Assembly: GCF_001653755.1 (NCBI RefSeq)
Contig: NZ_CP015125.1
Location: 2,675,501-2,739,500 of the forward strand
Origin: Dokdonia donghaensis DSW-1
Lineage (GTDB): Bacteria; Bacteroidota; Bacteroidia; Flavobacteriales; Flavobacteriaceae
Length of the DNA: 64,000 nucleotides
Reading direction: 5' to 3'
Positions 1-8,582 of the stretch are shown piece after piece. Positions within the stretch are counted from its first letter, which is position 1, and every line of letters starts with the position of its first letter. Made by a program: the position numbers and the translations under genes. The notes under the pieces are model-generated. The model was not told where the DNA came from. It saw only the letters and a program-made list of their open reading frames with translations, and did not search any database.

Positions 1-281
1 ATGAGAAGCAACAACAAAATGCGCTAGAAATCGCAAAACAGGCTGGAGGACTTTATGATAAATTTCACGGGCTAGTAACAGATCTTACGGCCGTAGGTAA
101 AAAGATGGATGATGCAAAAAGTGGATACTCTGCCGCTATGAATAAACTTGTAGAAGGTAATGGTAACCTAATTGCAAGAGTAGAACGCCTTAAAAAAATG
201 GGTGCCAAAGCAAAAAAAGCACTCCCAGAAGCTATCATTAAGCGTGCAAATGCAGATGATGACCTAACTTTATTAGACTAA
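1..281 (+). CDS. rmuC: DNA recombination protein RmuC, C-terminal end (partial)
   Basis: The window opens inside this gene. The reading frame begins at base 3 and runs 92 codons to a TAA at 279-281. The visible tail is a coiled-coil-like helix followed by a basic stretch (RLKKMGAKAKKALPEAI) and an acidic end (ADDDLTLLD). This matches the C-terminus of RmuC, a predicted nuclease-fold protein that limits recombination between inverted repeats. The catalytic domain lies outside the window, so the call rests on the tail alone. The next gene starts only 6 nt downstream on the same strand, so the two are probably cotranscribed. Confidence 0.75.
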   Translation, partial: EKQQQNALEIAKQAGGLYDKFHGLVTDLTAVGKKMDDAKSGYSAAMNKLVEGNGNLIARVERLKKMGAKAKKALPEAIIKRANADDDLTLLD

Positions 282-287
282 ATAATT

Positions 288-656
288 ATGAAAAAAATAC
301 TATTTGTAGTCCTTACTACCATCTTTTTACTGGCAGCAGCTTGGTTTGCCTTCATTTACTACGTCCCTTACAGTAAAGGAACACGCGCCGGCGAGCTCAT
401 AAAATTCTCTAGCAAAGGCGTGATTTTTAAAACCTGGGAAGGTGAGATAAGCCAGGGTATAAGTGGTGCACAAATCTTTAGCTTCTCGGTATTAGATCAA
501 GAAGAAGAGGCTATTGAGGCGCTTAATAAATATCAAGGTCAATATGTAAAGGTTGAGTATATAGAGCGCTTTGGGACCTTCTCTTTTTGGGGAGATACTA
601 AGTACTTTATTACAAATGTAGTACCAGAGCAATCACCACATTTTAATAGACAATAG
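288..656 (+). CDS. Small membrane-anchored conserved flavobacterial protein
   Basis: This is a 122-residue protein with one N-terminal hydrophobic segment (residues about 5-26) and a soluble remainder. The tail carries conserved-looking aromatic stretches (IYYVPYSKGTRAGELIKFS, KTWEGEISQGISGAQIFSFS, FWGDTKYFITNV). From memory, relatives in Bacteroidota databases carry the label 6-phosphogluconate dehydrogenase. Nothing here supports that: there is no Rossmann motif and the protein is far too short. Function is unknown, and it is probably an inner-membrane protein facing the periplasm. It lies 6 nt after rmuC. A palindromic repeat and a bidirectional terminator follow. Confidence 0.75.
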   Translation: MKKILFVVLTTIFLLAAAWFAFIYYVPYSKGTRAGELIKFSSKGVIFKTWEGEISQGISGAQIFSFSVLDQEEEAIEALNKYQGQYVKVEYIERFGTFSFWGDTKYFITNVVPEQSPHFNRQ

Positions 657-675
657 AGATATTAGGAGTGTTTAT

Positions 676-695
676 TACGCTTTCGCGAAAGCGTA
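676..695. repeat. Iterated palindrome copy 1 (intergenic)
   Basis: This is a perfect 20-bp palindrome containing the core GCTTTCGCGAAAGC, located 20 nt after the stop codon at 656. It has no T-tract and is followed by a separate, conventional terminator, so it is unlikely to be the terminator itself. Confidence 0.95.
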
Positions 696-714
696 CTCAA
701 AACCCCATAAACTT

Positions 715-746
715 AAAAAGGTCTACTCGTTGAGTAGACCTTTTTT
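715..746. terminator. Bidirectional intrinsic terminator between convergent genes
   Basis: A 9-bp perfect stem (720-728 with 732-740, loop of 3) is flanked by an A-tract on the left and a T-tract on the right. It can therefore stop transcription from both directions: the rmuC operon from the left and carB from the right. Confidence 0.9.
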
Positions 747-770
747 AATACTATAACTTGAGTAGTTAAA

Positions 771-3623
771 TTAGTTACTCAAGTACATCTTTCTTCTTGC
801 GTATAAATCGTAAAAAGCATCATCACGAAGGTTATCTATAAATAAGATACTCTCTCCTGTACTCTTCATCTCTGGTCCTAAGTTCTTATTTACATTAGGA
901 AACTTATTAAAAGAGAATACTGGTTGCTTGATTGCATATCCTTCTAGCTGTGGGTTAAAGTTAAAGTCTTTTACCTTCTTCTCACCTAGCATCACCTTAG
1001 TTGCATAGTTTACATATGGCTCTTTATAAGCTTTTGCTATAAATGGAACCGTACGAGATGCTCTCGGGTTTGCCTCAATGATGTATACTTTATCATCTTT
1101 TACAGCAAACTGTATGTTTATAAGACCTACTGTATCAAGTGCTAGTGCAATTTTTCTAGTGTGATCTTTAATTTGCTCTAGTATAAGGTCTCCAAGGTTA
1201 AATGGAGGTAATGTTGCATTACTATCACCAGAGTGTATACCACAAGGCTCAATGTGCTCCATAATACCTATGATGTATACATCTTCTCCATCACAAATAG
1301 CATCTGCCTCTGCCTCTATCGCTCCGTCTAGGTAGTGATCTAGTAGGAGTTTATTATTAGGTATCTTACGTAGCAAGTCTACAACGTGCTCTTCTAGTTC
1401 ATTGTCGTTTATTACAATCTTCATTCCTTGCCCTCCTAGTACATAAGATGGTCTTACAAGGATAGGGTAATCTAGTTTTTGTGCCACTGCAAGCGCTTCG
1501 TCTGCCGTCTCTGCTGTATCAAATTCTGGATAAGGAATATCAAGATTTTTTAATAATGTAGAGAAGCTTCCTCTGTCTTCGGCAAGATCTAGTGCTTGGT
1601 AACTTGTACCTAAAATTTTGATACCGTAACGGTCAAGCTTTTCGGCAAGTTTAAGTGCTGTTTGTCCACCTAGCTGTACAATTACACCTTCTGGCTTTTC
1701 GTGACGTATGATGTCATAAATGTGCTCCCAGAATACTGGTTCAAAGTATAACTTATCTGCCGTGTCAAAATCTGTAGATACAGTCTCAGGGTTACAGTTT
1801 ATCATTATAGTCTCATAACCACACTCTGCAGCGGCAAGTACACCGTGTACACAGCAGTAATCAAACTCGATACCTTGCCCTATACGGTTAGGTCCTGAAC
1901 CTAACACTACTATCTTTTTCTTGTCTGAAACTACACTTTCGTTTTGAGCAAATCGAGTTCCGTCTGGAAGCTCCATTTCATTTTCAAAAGTTGAGTAAAA
2001 ATATGGTGTTTGTGCTACAAACTCTGCCGCACAAGTATCTACCAGCTTATAAACTCTGTTTATTTTTAATTCATCTCGCTTGCTTGTTACTGCACTTTCG
2101 AGACACCCTAGCATATGTGCTATTTGTCTATCTGCAAAACCTCTTTGTTTTGCCTCGAGTAATAAATTTCGCGGAAGCGTATCTACCTTAAAAGTAGATA
2201 TCTCTTTTTCCATTGCATATAGCTCCTCATATTGTTTAAGGAACCACATATCTATTTTTGTAATCTCGTGTATACGTTTAAGCGGGATACCCATCTGGAT
2301 AGCATCATAAATCACAAATACACGGTCCCAGCTTGCGTGGGTAAGCTTGTCTATAATCTGGTCGTAACTCTTATACCCTTTACCATCTGCTCCTAGACCA
2401 TTACGTTTAATCTCTAGTGACTGTGTTGCTTTGTGTAAGGCTTCTTGAAAAGAGCGTCCTATACCCATTACTTCTCCTACAGATTTCATCTGTAAGCCTA
2501 GGGTGCGGTCACTTCCTTCAAATTTATCAAAGTTCCAACGTGGTATTTTTACAATTACATAATCTAGTGTAGGCTCAAAAAGGGCCGATGTAGATTTTGT
2601 AATCTGGTTATCTAGTTCATCAAGGTTGTATCCTATCGCTAGTTTTGTAGCGATCTTTGCAATAGGGTATCCCGTTGCTTTTGATGCCAGTGCAGATGAT
2701 CTAGATACACGTGGGTTAATCTCAATAGCGATAATTTCTTCTTCATTATCTGGGTTTACCGCAAACTGTACGTTACACCCTCCAGCAAAGTCACCTATAC
2801 TGCGCATCATATGGATAGCCATATCACGCATTTTTTGGTAAGTAACATCAGATAACGTCATTGCAGGTGCCACAGTAATCGAGTCTCCTGTGTGGATACC
2901 CATAGGGTCCATATTTTCGATAGCACAGATAATAACCACATTATCATTTGCATCACGTAGTAACTCTAGCTCATACTCTTTCCACCCTAGTAAGGCTTTA
3001 TCTATCATCACCTCGTGTACTGGTGATACTTCTAGACCGTGAGATAGGAGTCTATCAAAATCTTCTTCTTCAAAAACGAAAGATGCTCCCGCTCCTCCTA
3101 GTGTAAAAGAAGAACGTATTACTAATGGAAAACCAAACTCTTGAGCAATCTCTTTTCCTTTTAAGAATGAGTTTGCACTTGCCTGTGGTGCCATAGGTAT
3201 ACCTATCTCTCCCATAAGTGTTTTAAACTGATCGCGATCTTCTGTAATATTAATAGCCGCGATATCTACACCTATAAGCTCTACTTCAAAATCTTTCCAG
3301 ATACCCTTCTCATCTGCCTCAATACAAAGGTTAAGCGCAGTCTGCCCTCCCATAGTAGGAAGCACTGCATCTATATTAGGATGCTTTTTGAGTATCTCTA
3401 CAATAGACTTTGTAGTAAGTGGCAATAAATAGACGTGATCTGCCATAGAGGGATCTGTCATAATCGTTGCCGGGTTAGAATTGATTAGAATAGTCTCAAT
3501 TCCATCCTCTCTTAATGATCTTAATGATTGTGATCCTGCGTAATCAAATTCACACGCTTGACCAATAACAATAGGTCCAGAACCTATGAGTAGAATCGAT
3601 TTTAAGTCTTTATTTTTAGGCAT
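771..3623 (-). CDS. carB: Carbamoyl-phosphate synthase large subunit, short form
   Basis: CarB makes carbamoyl phosphate from bicarbonate, glutamine-derived ammonia and two ATP, feeding pyrimidine and arginine synthesis. Both halves of the internal duplication are visible. The first half starts with a P-loop-like glycine stretch (SILLIGSGPIVIGQACEFDY) and its ATP-grasp domain has GGAGASF near residue 176 and EINPRVSRSS near 301. The second half starts near residue 568 (VVLGSGPNRIGQGIEFDY). At 950 residues it is about 120 shorter than the Escherichia coli enzyme (about 1073). It ends where the C-terminal methylglyoxal-synthase-like allosteric domain should begin. The stop is clean and no remnant follows. 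The small subunit carA is not in the window. It lies downstream of rpmH with a terminator between. Confidence 0.97.
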   Translation of the reverse strand: MPKNKDLKSILLIGSGPIVIGQACEFDYAGSQSLRSLREDGIETILINSNPATIMTDPSMADHVYLLPLTTKSIVEILKKHPNIDAVLPTMGGQTALNLCIEADEKGIWKDFEVELIGVDIAAINITEDRDQFKTLMGEIGIPMAPQASANSFLKGKEIAQEFGFPLVIRSSFTLGGAGASFVFEEEDFDRLLSHGLEVSPVHEVMIDKALLGWKEYELELLRDANDNVVIICAIENMDPMGIHTGDSITVAPAMTLSDVTYQKMRDMAIHMMRSIGDFAGGCNVQFAVNPDNEEEIIAIEINPRVSRSSALASKATGYPIAKIATKLAIGYNLDELDNQITKSTSALFEPTLDYVIVKIPRWNFDKFEGSDRTLGLQMKSVGEVMGIGRSFQEALHKATQSLEIKRNGLGADGKGYKSYDQIIDKLTHASWDRVFVIYDAIQMGIPLKRIHEITKIDMWFLKQYEELYAMEKEISTFKVDTLPRNLLLEAKQRGFADRQIAHMLGCLESAVTSKRDELKINRVYKLVDTCAAEFVAQTPYFYSTFENEMELPDGTRFAQNESVVSDKKKIVVLGSGPNRIGQGIEFDYCCVHGVLAAAECGYETIMINCNPETVSTDFDTADKLYFEPVFWEHIYDIIRHEKPEGVIVQLGGQTALKLAEKLDRYGIKILGTSYQALDLAEDRGSFSTLLKNLDIPYPEFDTAETADEALAVAQKLDYPILVRPSYVLGGQGMKIVINDNELEEHVVDLLRKIPNNKLLLDHYLDGAIEAEADAICDGEDVYIIGIMEHIEPCGIHSGDSNATLPPFNLGDLILEQIKDHTRKIALALDTVGLINIQFAVKDDKVYIIEANPRASRTVPFIAKAYKEPYVNYATKVMLGEKKVKDFNFNPQLEGYAIKQPVFSFNKFPNVNKNLGPEMKSTGESILFIDNLRDDAFYDLYARRKMYLSN

Positions 3624-3671
3624 TTACTGTGGTTTTTCTAGAATTATCTAAAATTATGAACTGATAGGGTA

Positions 3672-3704
3672 TAAAAAAAGGTGTTACTTAAAAAAAGTAA
3701 CACC
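3672..3704 (-). terminator. Terminator of rpmH
   Basis: A 9-bp stem (3680-3688 with 3696-3704, 7-nt loop) is followed on the minus strand by a run of T (complement of the A-tract at 3673-3679). It lies 25 nt after the rpmH stop and before carB. Confidence 0.85.
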
Positions 3705-3729
3705 TATATATTTACATCAACGAGATGCA

Positions 3730-3891
3730 TTATTTTTTGTGACGAAGCTCAGAAGATACACTTATTTTCTTTCTTCCTTTAGCACGACGACGTGCTAAAA
3801 CTTTACGACCGTTTACAGAAGCCATACGCTCTCTAAAACCGTGTTTGTTTCTTCTTTTTCTTTTTGATGGCTGAAACGTTCTCTTGCTCAT
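3730..3891 (-). CDS. rpmH: 50S ribosomal protein L34
   Basis: This is a 53-residue, strongly basic protein. It begins MSKRTFQPSKRKRRNKHGFR and continues with ERMASVNGRKVLARRRAKGR, the signature of L34 over nearly its whole length. It ends with the short extension SVSSELRHKK. The start at 3891 is fixed by the universal L34 N-terminus. L34 belongs to the large ribosomal subunit. It is monocistronic here, with its own promoter (3964-3994) and terminator (3672-3704). rnpA and dnaA, often neighbours of rpmH in other phyla, are absent. Confidence 0.98.
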   Translation of the reverse strand: MSKRTFQPSKRKRRNKHGFRERMASVNGRKVLARRRAKGRKKISVSSELRHKK

Positions 3892-3963
3892 TTTGTATCT
3901 TCTTTAATGTCTTGTTAGGACCGCCTTATAATTTCTTTTATTTACAGCTTTCTAAGCTGGGCG

Positions 3964-3994
3964 CAAATATACGAGAAGTTTTTACTTCTACAAA
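3964..3994 (-). promoter_or_regulatory. Bacteroidota-type promoter of rpmH
   Basis: On the minus strand a -33 element TTTG (3991-3994) and a -7 element TATATTTG (3964-3971) are separated by 19 bp. This is an exact match to the TTTG / TAnnTTTG consensus of Bacteroidota. The predicted start is about 65 nt before the rpmH start codon. Confidence 0.75.
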
Positions 3995-4027
3995 TGGAAA
4001 AATAAATTTTTTTTATCTCCTTTTATA

Positions 4028-4035
4028 TACCTTTG
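4028..4035 (+). promoter_or_regulatory. Probable -7 element for the TPR-like membrane protein gene
   Basis: The sequence TACCTTTG matches TAnnTTTG, 54 nt before the ATG at 4090. No clear TTG lies at the expected distance upstream, so only the -7 half is supported. Confidence 0.4.
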
Positions 4036-4089
4036 CTCCCGCCTGTATATAGGGCAAAAATAAGAAAACAAACGGTCTAAATATAATCT

Positions 4090-4668
4090 ATGTTTAATAA
4101 AAACATCAAACTCGTTCTAGCTATAGCAACTCTTGCAGCAGCAATATGGCAATTTACAGAGAATGAAATAGGTAATGGTATAATGCTACTCTTACTTATG
4201 GGAATCTTTATATTCTTATATTTTAAAAACGAAATTATCTTACTTGCCTTTTTACGTTTACGTAAACAAGACTTCCCTGGAGCTCAAAAGTGGCTTTCAA
4301 AAATTAAAAACCCAAGCAGCGCTCTAGTTACAAAACAAGAAGGATACTATAACTACCTACAAGGACTTATGGTATCACAGACTAATATGACTCAGGCCGA
4401 AAAATATTTTAAGAAAGCCATAAGCCTAGGTCTCTCTATGGATGCAGATCTTGCAATGGCAAAATTAAGTCTTGCAGGTATTGCAATGAGTAAAAATAGA
4501 AGACGTGAGGCACAAACCCTTATGAAAGAGGCAGAAGCTCACGATAAGCACGGTATGCTAGGAGAGCAACTCAAGACTATGAAGGCAAACTTCAAGGCAG
4601 CTGGTAATCAACCTAAACACCAGTATGGTAGACCTACATCTGCCAGAGCTGGGAGAAGACAGCGATAG
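4090..4668 (+). CDS. Membrane protein with TPR-like helical repeats
   Basis: This 192-residue protein has two adjacent hydrophobic helices (about residues 7-22 and 28-51). A cytosolic, helix-rich part follows with TPR-like spacing: YLQGLMVSQTNMTQAEKYFKKAISLG looks like one repeat near residues 88-115. The tail is short, basic and arginine-rich (RPTSARAGRRQR). It probably acts as a membrane-anchored adaptor. The function is not recognised. The aminotransferase gene starts 18 nt downstream, so the two may form an operon. Confidence 0.7.
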   Translation: MFNKNIKLVLAIATLAAAIWQFTENEIGNGIMLLLLMGIFIFLYFKNEIILLAFLRLRKQDFPGAQKWLSKIKNPSSALVTKQEGYYNYLQGLMVSQTNMTQAEKYFKKAISLGLSMDADLAMAKLSLAGIAMSKNRRREAQTLMKEAEAHDKHGMLGEQLKTMKANFKAAGNQPKHQYGRPTSARAGRRQR

Positions 4669-4686
4669 TATACCTTTTACTACACA

Positions 4687-5886
4687 ATGAAAGCTGACTT
4701 TCTAACATACCAAGCACAAACCACTCCTCACCCACTAGCGATGGAGGTAGCAAAGGCAGAAGGCAGTTACATATATAATACAGAGGGTAAGAAGTTTTTA
4801 GATTTTGTAGCAGGCGTCTCTGCCTGTAGCTTAGGACATCAACATCCTAGAGTGAAAACTGCAATTATCAATCAGCTAGATAAGTATGCTCACGTGATGG
4901 TGTATGGAGAATATGCACAGTCTCCAGCCGTACAGCTCACAAAGCTCCTTGCAGCGCACTTACCTCCATCTTTACAGAGTACATACCTTGTAAACAGTGG
5001 TACAGAAGCTATAGATGGCGCTATTAAACTCGCTCGTAGAGCAACGGGTCGTACAGAGATTATCGCAGCTGTAGATGCCTATCACGGTAATAGCTATGGA
5101 GCACTAAGCCTTATGAGTAATGAGGAGCGCACCGCACCCTTTAAACCTATGATAGGTGATGTCTCTTTTATAAAATTTAATTGTGACCGCTATATTGAAC
5201 GCATCACAGAACATACAGCCGCAGTTGTATTAGAAACCATACAAGGCGGTGCAGGTTTTATAGAGCCTACTAATGACTTTCTATCTAAGGTAAAACAACG
5301 ATGTAAAGACGTAGGCGCTCTACTCATACTTGATGAGATACAACCAGGTATGGGGCGCACAGGCAAACTTTTTGGTTTTGAGCACTACAATGTCGTTCCA
5401 GATATTCTCGTAACAGGTAAAGGACTAGGCGGCGGTATGCCTATAGGTGCATTTACTGCGTCTCGCGACACAATGGCGTTACTATCAGATAATCCTAAAC
5501 TGGGACATATTACCACCTTTGGGGGCCACCCAGTGATTGCCGCGGCAGCGCTAGCTACACTACAAGAAATCACAGAGACCACTCTTATAGAAGATACCTT
5601 AATAAAAGAACAACTCATACGCGAGCAACTCGTACACCCATATATTACAGAAATAAGAGGACGCGGCCTTATGCTTGCCGCACTCACCCCCTCGGCAGCG
5701 ATTACTTCAGAGGTGATTCTTGCTTGTCAAGATGCGGGTCTTATTTTGTTTTGGCTACTTTTTGAAGATCGCGCCATACGCATTACTCCACCACTTACCA
5801 TCACAGCAGAAGAAATCACAGAAGGATGCACTATTCTGCTAGCAGCTTTAGACCAAGCACTAGAGAAGCACGGTAGCTTAACATAA
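4687..5886 (+). CDS. Class III PLP-dependent aminotransferase
   Basis: A 399-residue fold-type I aminotransferase of the acetylornithine/ornithine/GABA transaminase class. Visible signatures are NSGTEAIDGAIKLARRATGR (phosphate-binding region, about 103-122), AYHGNSYGALS, LILDEIQPGMGRTG with the PLP-nitrogen-binding D216, and TGKGLGGGMPIGAF with the Schiff-base lysine K245. It probably moves an amino group from an amino acid to a 2-oxo acid. The substrate cannot be read from sequence. It lacks an arg-gene neighbourhood, so calling it argD would be a guess. It follows the TPR-like membrane protein gene by 18 nt, and a palindromic repeat follows its stop. Confidence 0.88.
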   Translation: MKADFLTYQAQTTPHPLAMEVAKAEGSYIYNTEGKKFLDFVAGVSACSLGHQHPRVKTAIINQLDKYAHVMVYGEYAQSPAVQLTKLLAAHLPPSLQSTYLVNSGTEAIDGAIKLARRATGRTEIIAAVDAYHGNSYGALSLMSNEERTAPFKPMIGDVSFIKFNCDRYIERITEHTAAVVLETIQGGAGFIEPTNDFLSKVKQRCKDVGALLILDEIQPGMGRTGKLFGFEHYNVVPDILVTGKGLGGGMPIGAFTASRDTMALLSDNPKLGHITTFGGHPVIAAAALATLQEITETTLIEDTLIKEQLIREQLVHPYITEIRGRGLMLAALTPSAAITSEVILACQDAGLILFWLLFEDRAIRITPPLTITAEEITEGCTILLAALDQALEKHGSLT

Positions 5887-5918
5887 TTAAAATACTTTAT
5901 AACAATTCATTGGGATAG

Positions 5919-5940
5919 TTACGCTTTCGCGAAAGCGTAA
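5919..5940. repeat. Iterated palindrome copy 2 (intergenic, 22 bp)
   Basis: This is a perfect 22-bp palindrome, with the core GCTTTCGCGAAAGC extended by TTAC on the left and GTAA on the right. It lies 32 nt after the aminotransferase stop and 30 nt before uvrB. Confidence 0.95.
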
Positions 5941-5970
5941 AAACTCGTAATTTTATAAAAAAAGCTGCTC

Positions 5971-7971
5971 TTGAAATTTAAACTACAATCTGACTTTAAA
6001 CCTACTGGTGATCAACCCTCTGCAATCAAACAACTAGTAGACGGTATCAATAATAATGAAACCTACCAGACGCTACTAGGTGTTACTGGAAGTGGTAAAA
6101 CATTTACGGTCGCAAATGTGATACAAGAGACAGAAAAACCTACACTCATACTTGCACATAACAAAACACTCGCAGCCCAATTATACAGCGAGTTTAAAGC
6201 ATTTTTTCCAGATAATGCGGTAGAGTATTTTGTATCGTACTATGACTATTACCAGCCAGAGGCGTTTATTCCTTCTTCTGGAGTGTATATAGAGAAAGAT
6301 CTTTCTATTAATGAAGAGATAGAAAAAATGCGACTAAGCACAACCACCTCCCTACTCTCTGGGCGTCGGGATGTGATTGTAATTGCCTCTGTATCGTGCT
6401 TATACGGTATAGGTAACCCCGCCGAGTTTGAGAAAAACATAACAGAAATCAAGCAAGACCAAGTTATGGCACGCACGATGTTTCTTAAAAAACTCGTACA
6501 AGGACTCTACTCACGTACAGAGGGAGAGTTTAATCGTGGTAATTTTAGAATAAAGGGAGATACGGTAGAGGTGTTTCCGGGATATGCAGATATGGCTTTT
6601 AGAGTTCACTTTTTTGGTGATGAGATAGAAGAGATAGAAGCCTTTGACCCAGCATCTGCAGAGGTGATTGAGAAGTATTCTCGCTTGCGCATCTATCCTG
6701 CAAATATGTTTGTAACCTCTCAAGATGTACTACAAGGAGCCATAAATCAAATAGGTGAAGATCTTACTAAACAGGTAAGCTTTTTTGAAGAAGTAGGTAA
6801 ACACCTAGAGGCAAAAAGACTAGACGAGCGCACAAATTTTGACTTAGAAATGATACGAGAGCTAGGCTATTGCTCCGGTATTGAAAATTACTCAAGATAT
6901 CTAGACGGTCGCGAGCCAGGCACAAGACCTTTCTGTCTACTAGATTTCTTTCCGGATGACTACTTGATGGTAGTAGATGAGAGTCACGTGACGGTCTCGC
7001 AAGTAAGTGCGATGTATGGAGGTGATAGAAGTCGTAAAGAAAACCTAGTAGAATATGGTTTTAGACTACCTGCCGCGATGGATAATCGACCGCTTAAGTT
7101 TGAAGAGTGGGAAATGATGCAAAATCAAGTTATATATGTTTCGGCTACGCCAGCAGACTATGAATTACAAAAGTCTGAAGGAACTTATGTTGAGCAAATT
7201 ATACGTCCTACGGGTCTTTTAGACCCTATAGTAGAGGTACGCCCATCTCTCAACCAGATAGATGACTTGATAGAAGAAATAAACAAAGTCACAGAGCGCA
7301 ATGAGCGCGTGCTTGTCACCACGCTTACTAAGCGTATGGCAGAAGAGCTTACAAAATACCTCACCCGTATAGACATACGCACCCGCTACATACACTCTGA
7401 TGTAGATACACTTGAGCGTGTAGAGATAATGCAAGACTTACGTAAAGGCGTTTATGATGTACTTGTGGGTGTTAACCTACTTAGAGAAGGTCTAGATTTA
7501 CCAGAGGTATCTCTAGTAGCTATACTTGACGCAGATAAGGAAGGTTTTTTACGTAGTAACAGATCACTTACCCAAACTATAGGACGTGCCGCACGTAATG
7601 TAAATGGCAAGGCTATTATGTATGCAGATAAGATTACAAAGTCTATGCAAGAAACCATAAATGATAGTAACTACCGTCGCCAGAAGCAAATAGACTATAA
7701 TACCAAGAATGGCCTCACTCCTATGGCTATTAAAAAGAGTCTTGATAATGCGCTTACGCGAAAAGAAACTTACAAAATTGAAGCCGAAGAACTCGTAAAT
7801 CTAGCCGCAGAAGATGCAGAAGAATATCTTACTAAGCCACAAATAGAGAAAAAAATACGAAGCACTAGGAAGGCAATGGAAGCTGCTGCCAAAGAGCTAG
7901 ACTTTATGCAGGCTGCAAAGCTTAGAGACCAGATTAAAGTATACCAAGAGCAAATTAAGGAACTAGCGTAA
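5971..7971 (+). CDS. uvrB: Excinuclease ABC subunit B
   Basis: UvrB is the damage-verifying helicase-like core of nucleotide excision repair. It is loaded by UvrA and recruits UvrC. The 666-residue protein shows the Walker A motif GVTGSGKT (37-44), the beta-hairpin region rich in tyrosine (YFVSYYDYYQPEAFIP, about 90-105) and the DESH box. Helicase motif VI is visible (QTIGRAARN), as is a C-terminal UVR motif (AAKELDFMQAAKLRDQI) that contacts UvrC. Length is normal. The start is a TTG at 5971. It gives the family's usual N-terminus (KFKLQSDFKPTGDQPSAI), and no in-frame ATG precedes it. A possible decayed palindrome copy lies at 7751-7765. Confidence 0.97.
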   Translation: MKFKLQSDFKPTGDQPSAIKQLVDGINNNETYQTLLGVTGSGKTFTVANVIQETEKPTLILAHNKTLAAQLYSEFKAFFPDNAVEYFVSYYDYYQPEAFIPSSGVYIEKDLSINEEIEKMRLSTTTSLLSGRRDVIVIASVSCLYGIGNPAEFEKNITEIKQDQVMARTMFLKKLVQGLYSRTEGEFNRGNFRIKGDTVEVFPGYADMAFRVHFFGDEIEEIEAFDPASAEVIEKYSRLRIYPANMFVTSQDVLQGAINQIGEDLTKQVSFFEEVGKHLEAKRLDERTNFDLEMIRELGYCSGIENYSRYLDGREPGTRPFCLLDFFPDDYLMVVDESHVTVSQVSAMYGGDRSRKENLVEYGFRLPAAMDNRPLKFEEWEMMQNQVIYVSATPADYELQKSEGTYVEQIIRPTGLLDPIVEVRPSLNQIDDLIEEINKVTERNERVLVTTLTKRMAEELTKYLTRIDIRTRYIHSDVDTLERVEIMQDLRKGVYDVLVGVNLLREGLDLPEVSLVAILDADKEGFLRSNRSLTQTIGRAARNVNGKAIMYADKITKSMQETINDSNYRRQKQIDYNTKNGLTPMAIKKSLDNALTRKETYKIEAEELVNLAAEDAEEYLTKPQIEKKIRSTRKAMEAAAKELDFMQAAKLRDQIKVYQEQIKELA

Positions 7972-8000
7972 ATAAAGAAAGGGCTCCCTTGCGGGAACCC
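7972..8000 (-). terminator. Terminator of hsp20
   Basis: A hairpin with GGG-TCCC / GGGA-CCC arms (7981-8000, one internal mismatch) is followed on the minus strand by a T-rich tail. It lies between the convergent ends of uvrB and hsp20. Confidence 0.6.
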
Positions 8001-8026
8001 AATCTCAAACTAACCAACCAAATTTA

Positions 8027-8461
8027 TTATTGTATCTCAATTAACCTTGAAGGTTGCACTTGAGCTTCTTCACGCTTAGGTAAAGAAACCGCAAGAACAC
8101 CATCTGTATAACTTGCTGTAATTTTTGCCGTATCTACAGATTCTGGTAAATTAAATGAGCGTTTAAAAGAAGCATAGTTAAACTCTCTACGAGTAAACTT
8201 TGCTGTCTCTTTTACATCTTCCTCGTTCTTAATTTCTGAGGAGATTGTAAGTAAGTCATTGTCAAGATTGATATTAAAATCTTCTTTCTTTAAGCCCGGA
8301 GCGGCTACGTGAAGCTCAAACGCATCATCTTTTTCTATAATGTTTACAGAAGGTGTTGCGTTTGTAAATGTGTTTGTTCTTCCTCCTAGCCAGTCTGTGT
8401 TAAGTAATTCTTCAAAAACAGATGGTAAGTATGGAGCTGTATTTTTTCTAACTAATGTCAT
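8027..8461 (-). CDS. Small heat shock protein, Hsp20/alpha-crystallin family
   Basis: A 144-residue ATP-independent holdase chaperone that binds unfolding proteins in the cytosol. The alpha-crystallin domain spans about residues 35-130. It contains the hallmark AAPGLKKEDFNINLDNDLL and the conserved GVLAVSLPK at its end. The C-terminal IEIQ is an I-x-I type oligomerisation tail. The N-terminus (MTLVRKNTAPYLPSVFEELL) is typical for flavobacterial members. It is convergent with uvrB and a hairpin terminator lies between them. I could not find a clear promoter or heat-shock element in the 120 bp upstream. Confidence 0.95.
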   Translation of the reverse strand: MTLVRKNTAPYLPSVFEELLNTDWLGGRTNTFTNATPSVNIIEKDDAFELHVAAPGLKKEDFNINLDNDLLTISSEIKNEEDVKETAKFTRREFNYASFKRSFNLPESVDTAKITASYTDGVLAVSLPKREEAQVQPSRLIEIQ

Positions 8462-8582
8462 AACTATAATTTTTAAATTGTTTTCAAACTTGTACAGCTA
8501 TAGACAAATTCAGTTCCAACAATAAAATTATGACGTTATGGCATATTTTAAAATTTAAATAGTGACTTTTTGTCGCTTTTTA

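Noticed and set aside
288..656. 6-phosphogluconate dehydrogenase label for the small membrane protein
   Set aside because: The protein has 122 residues, one membrane helix and no nucleotide-binding motif. The label is a database carry-over I remember, not something the sequence supports.
3864..4052. 62-codon plus-strand frame between rpmH and the next gene
   Set aside because: It is antisense to the rpmH start and to the rpmH promoter, so it cannot be a typical gene.
4687..5886. Acetylornithine aminotransferase argD
   Set aside because: The PLP motifs only fix the class III family. No arginine genes flank it, so the specific name would be a guess.
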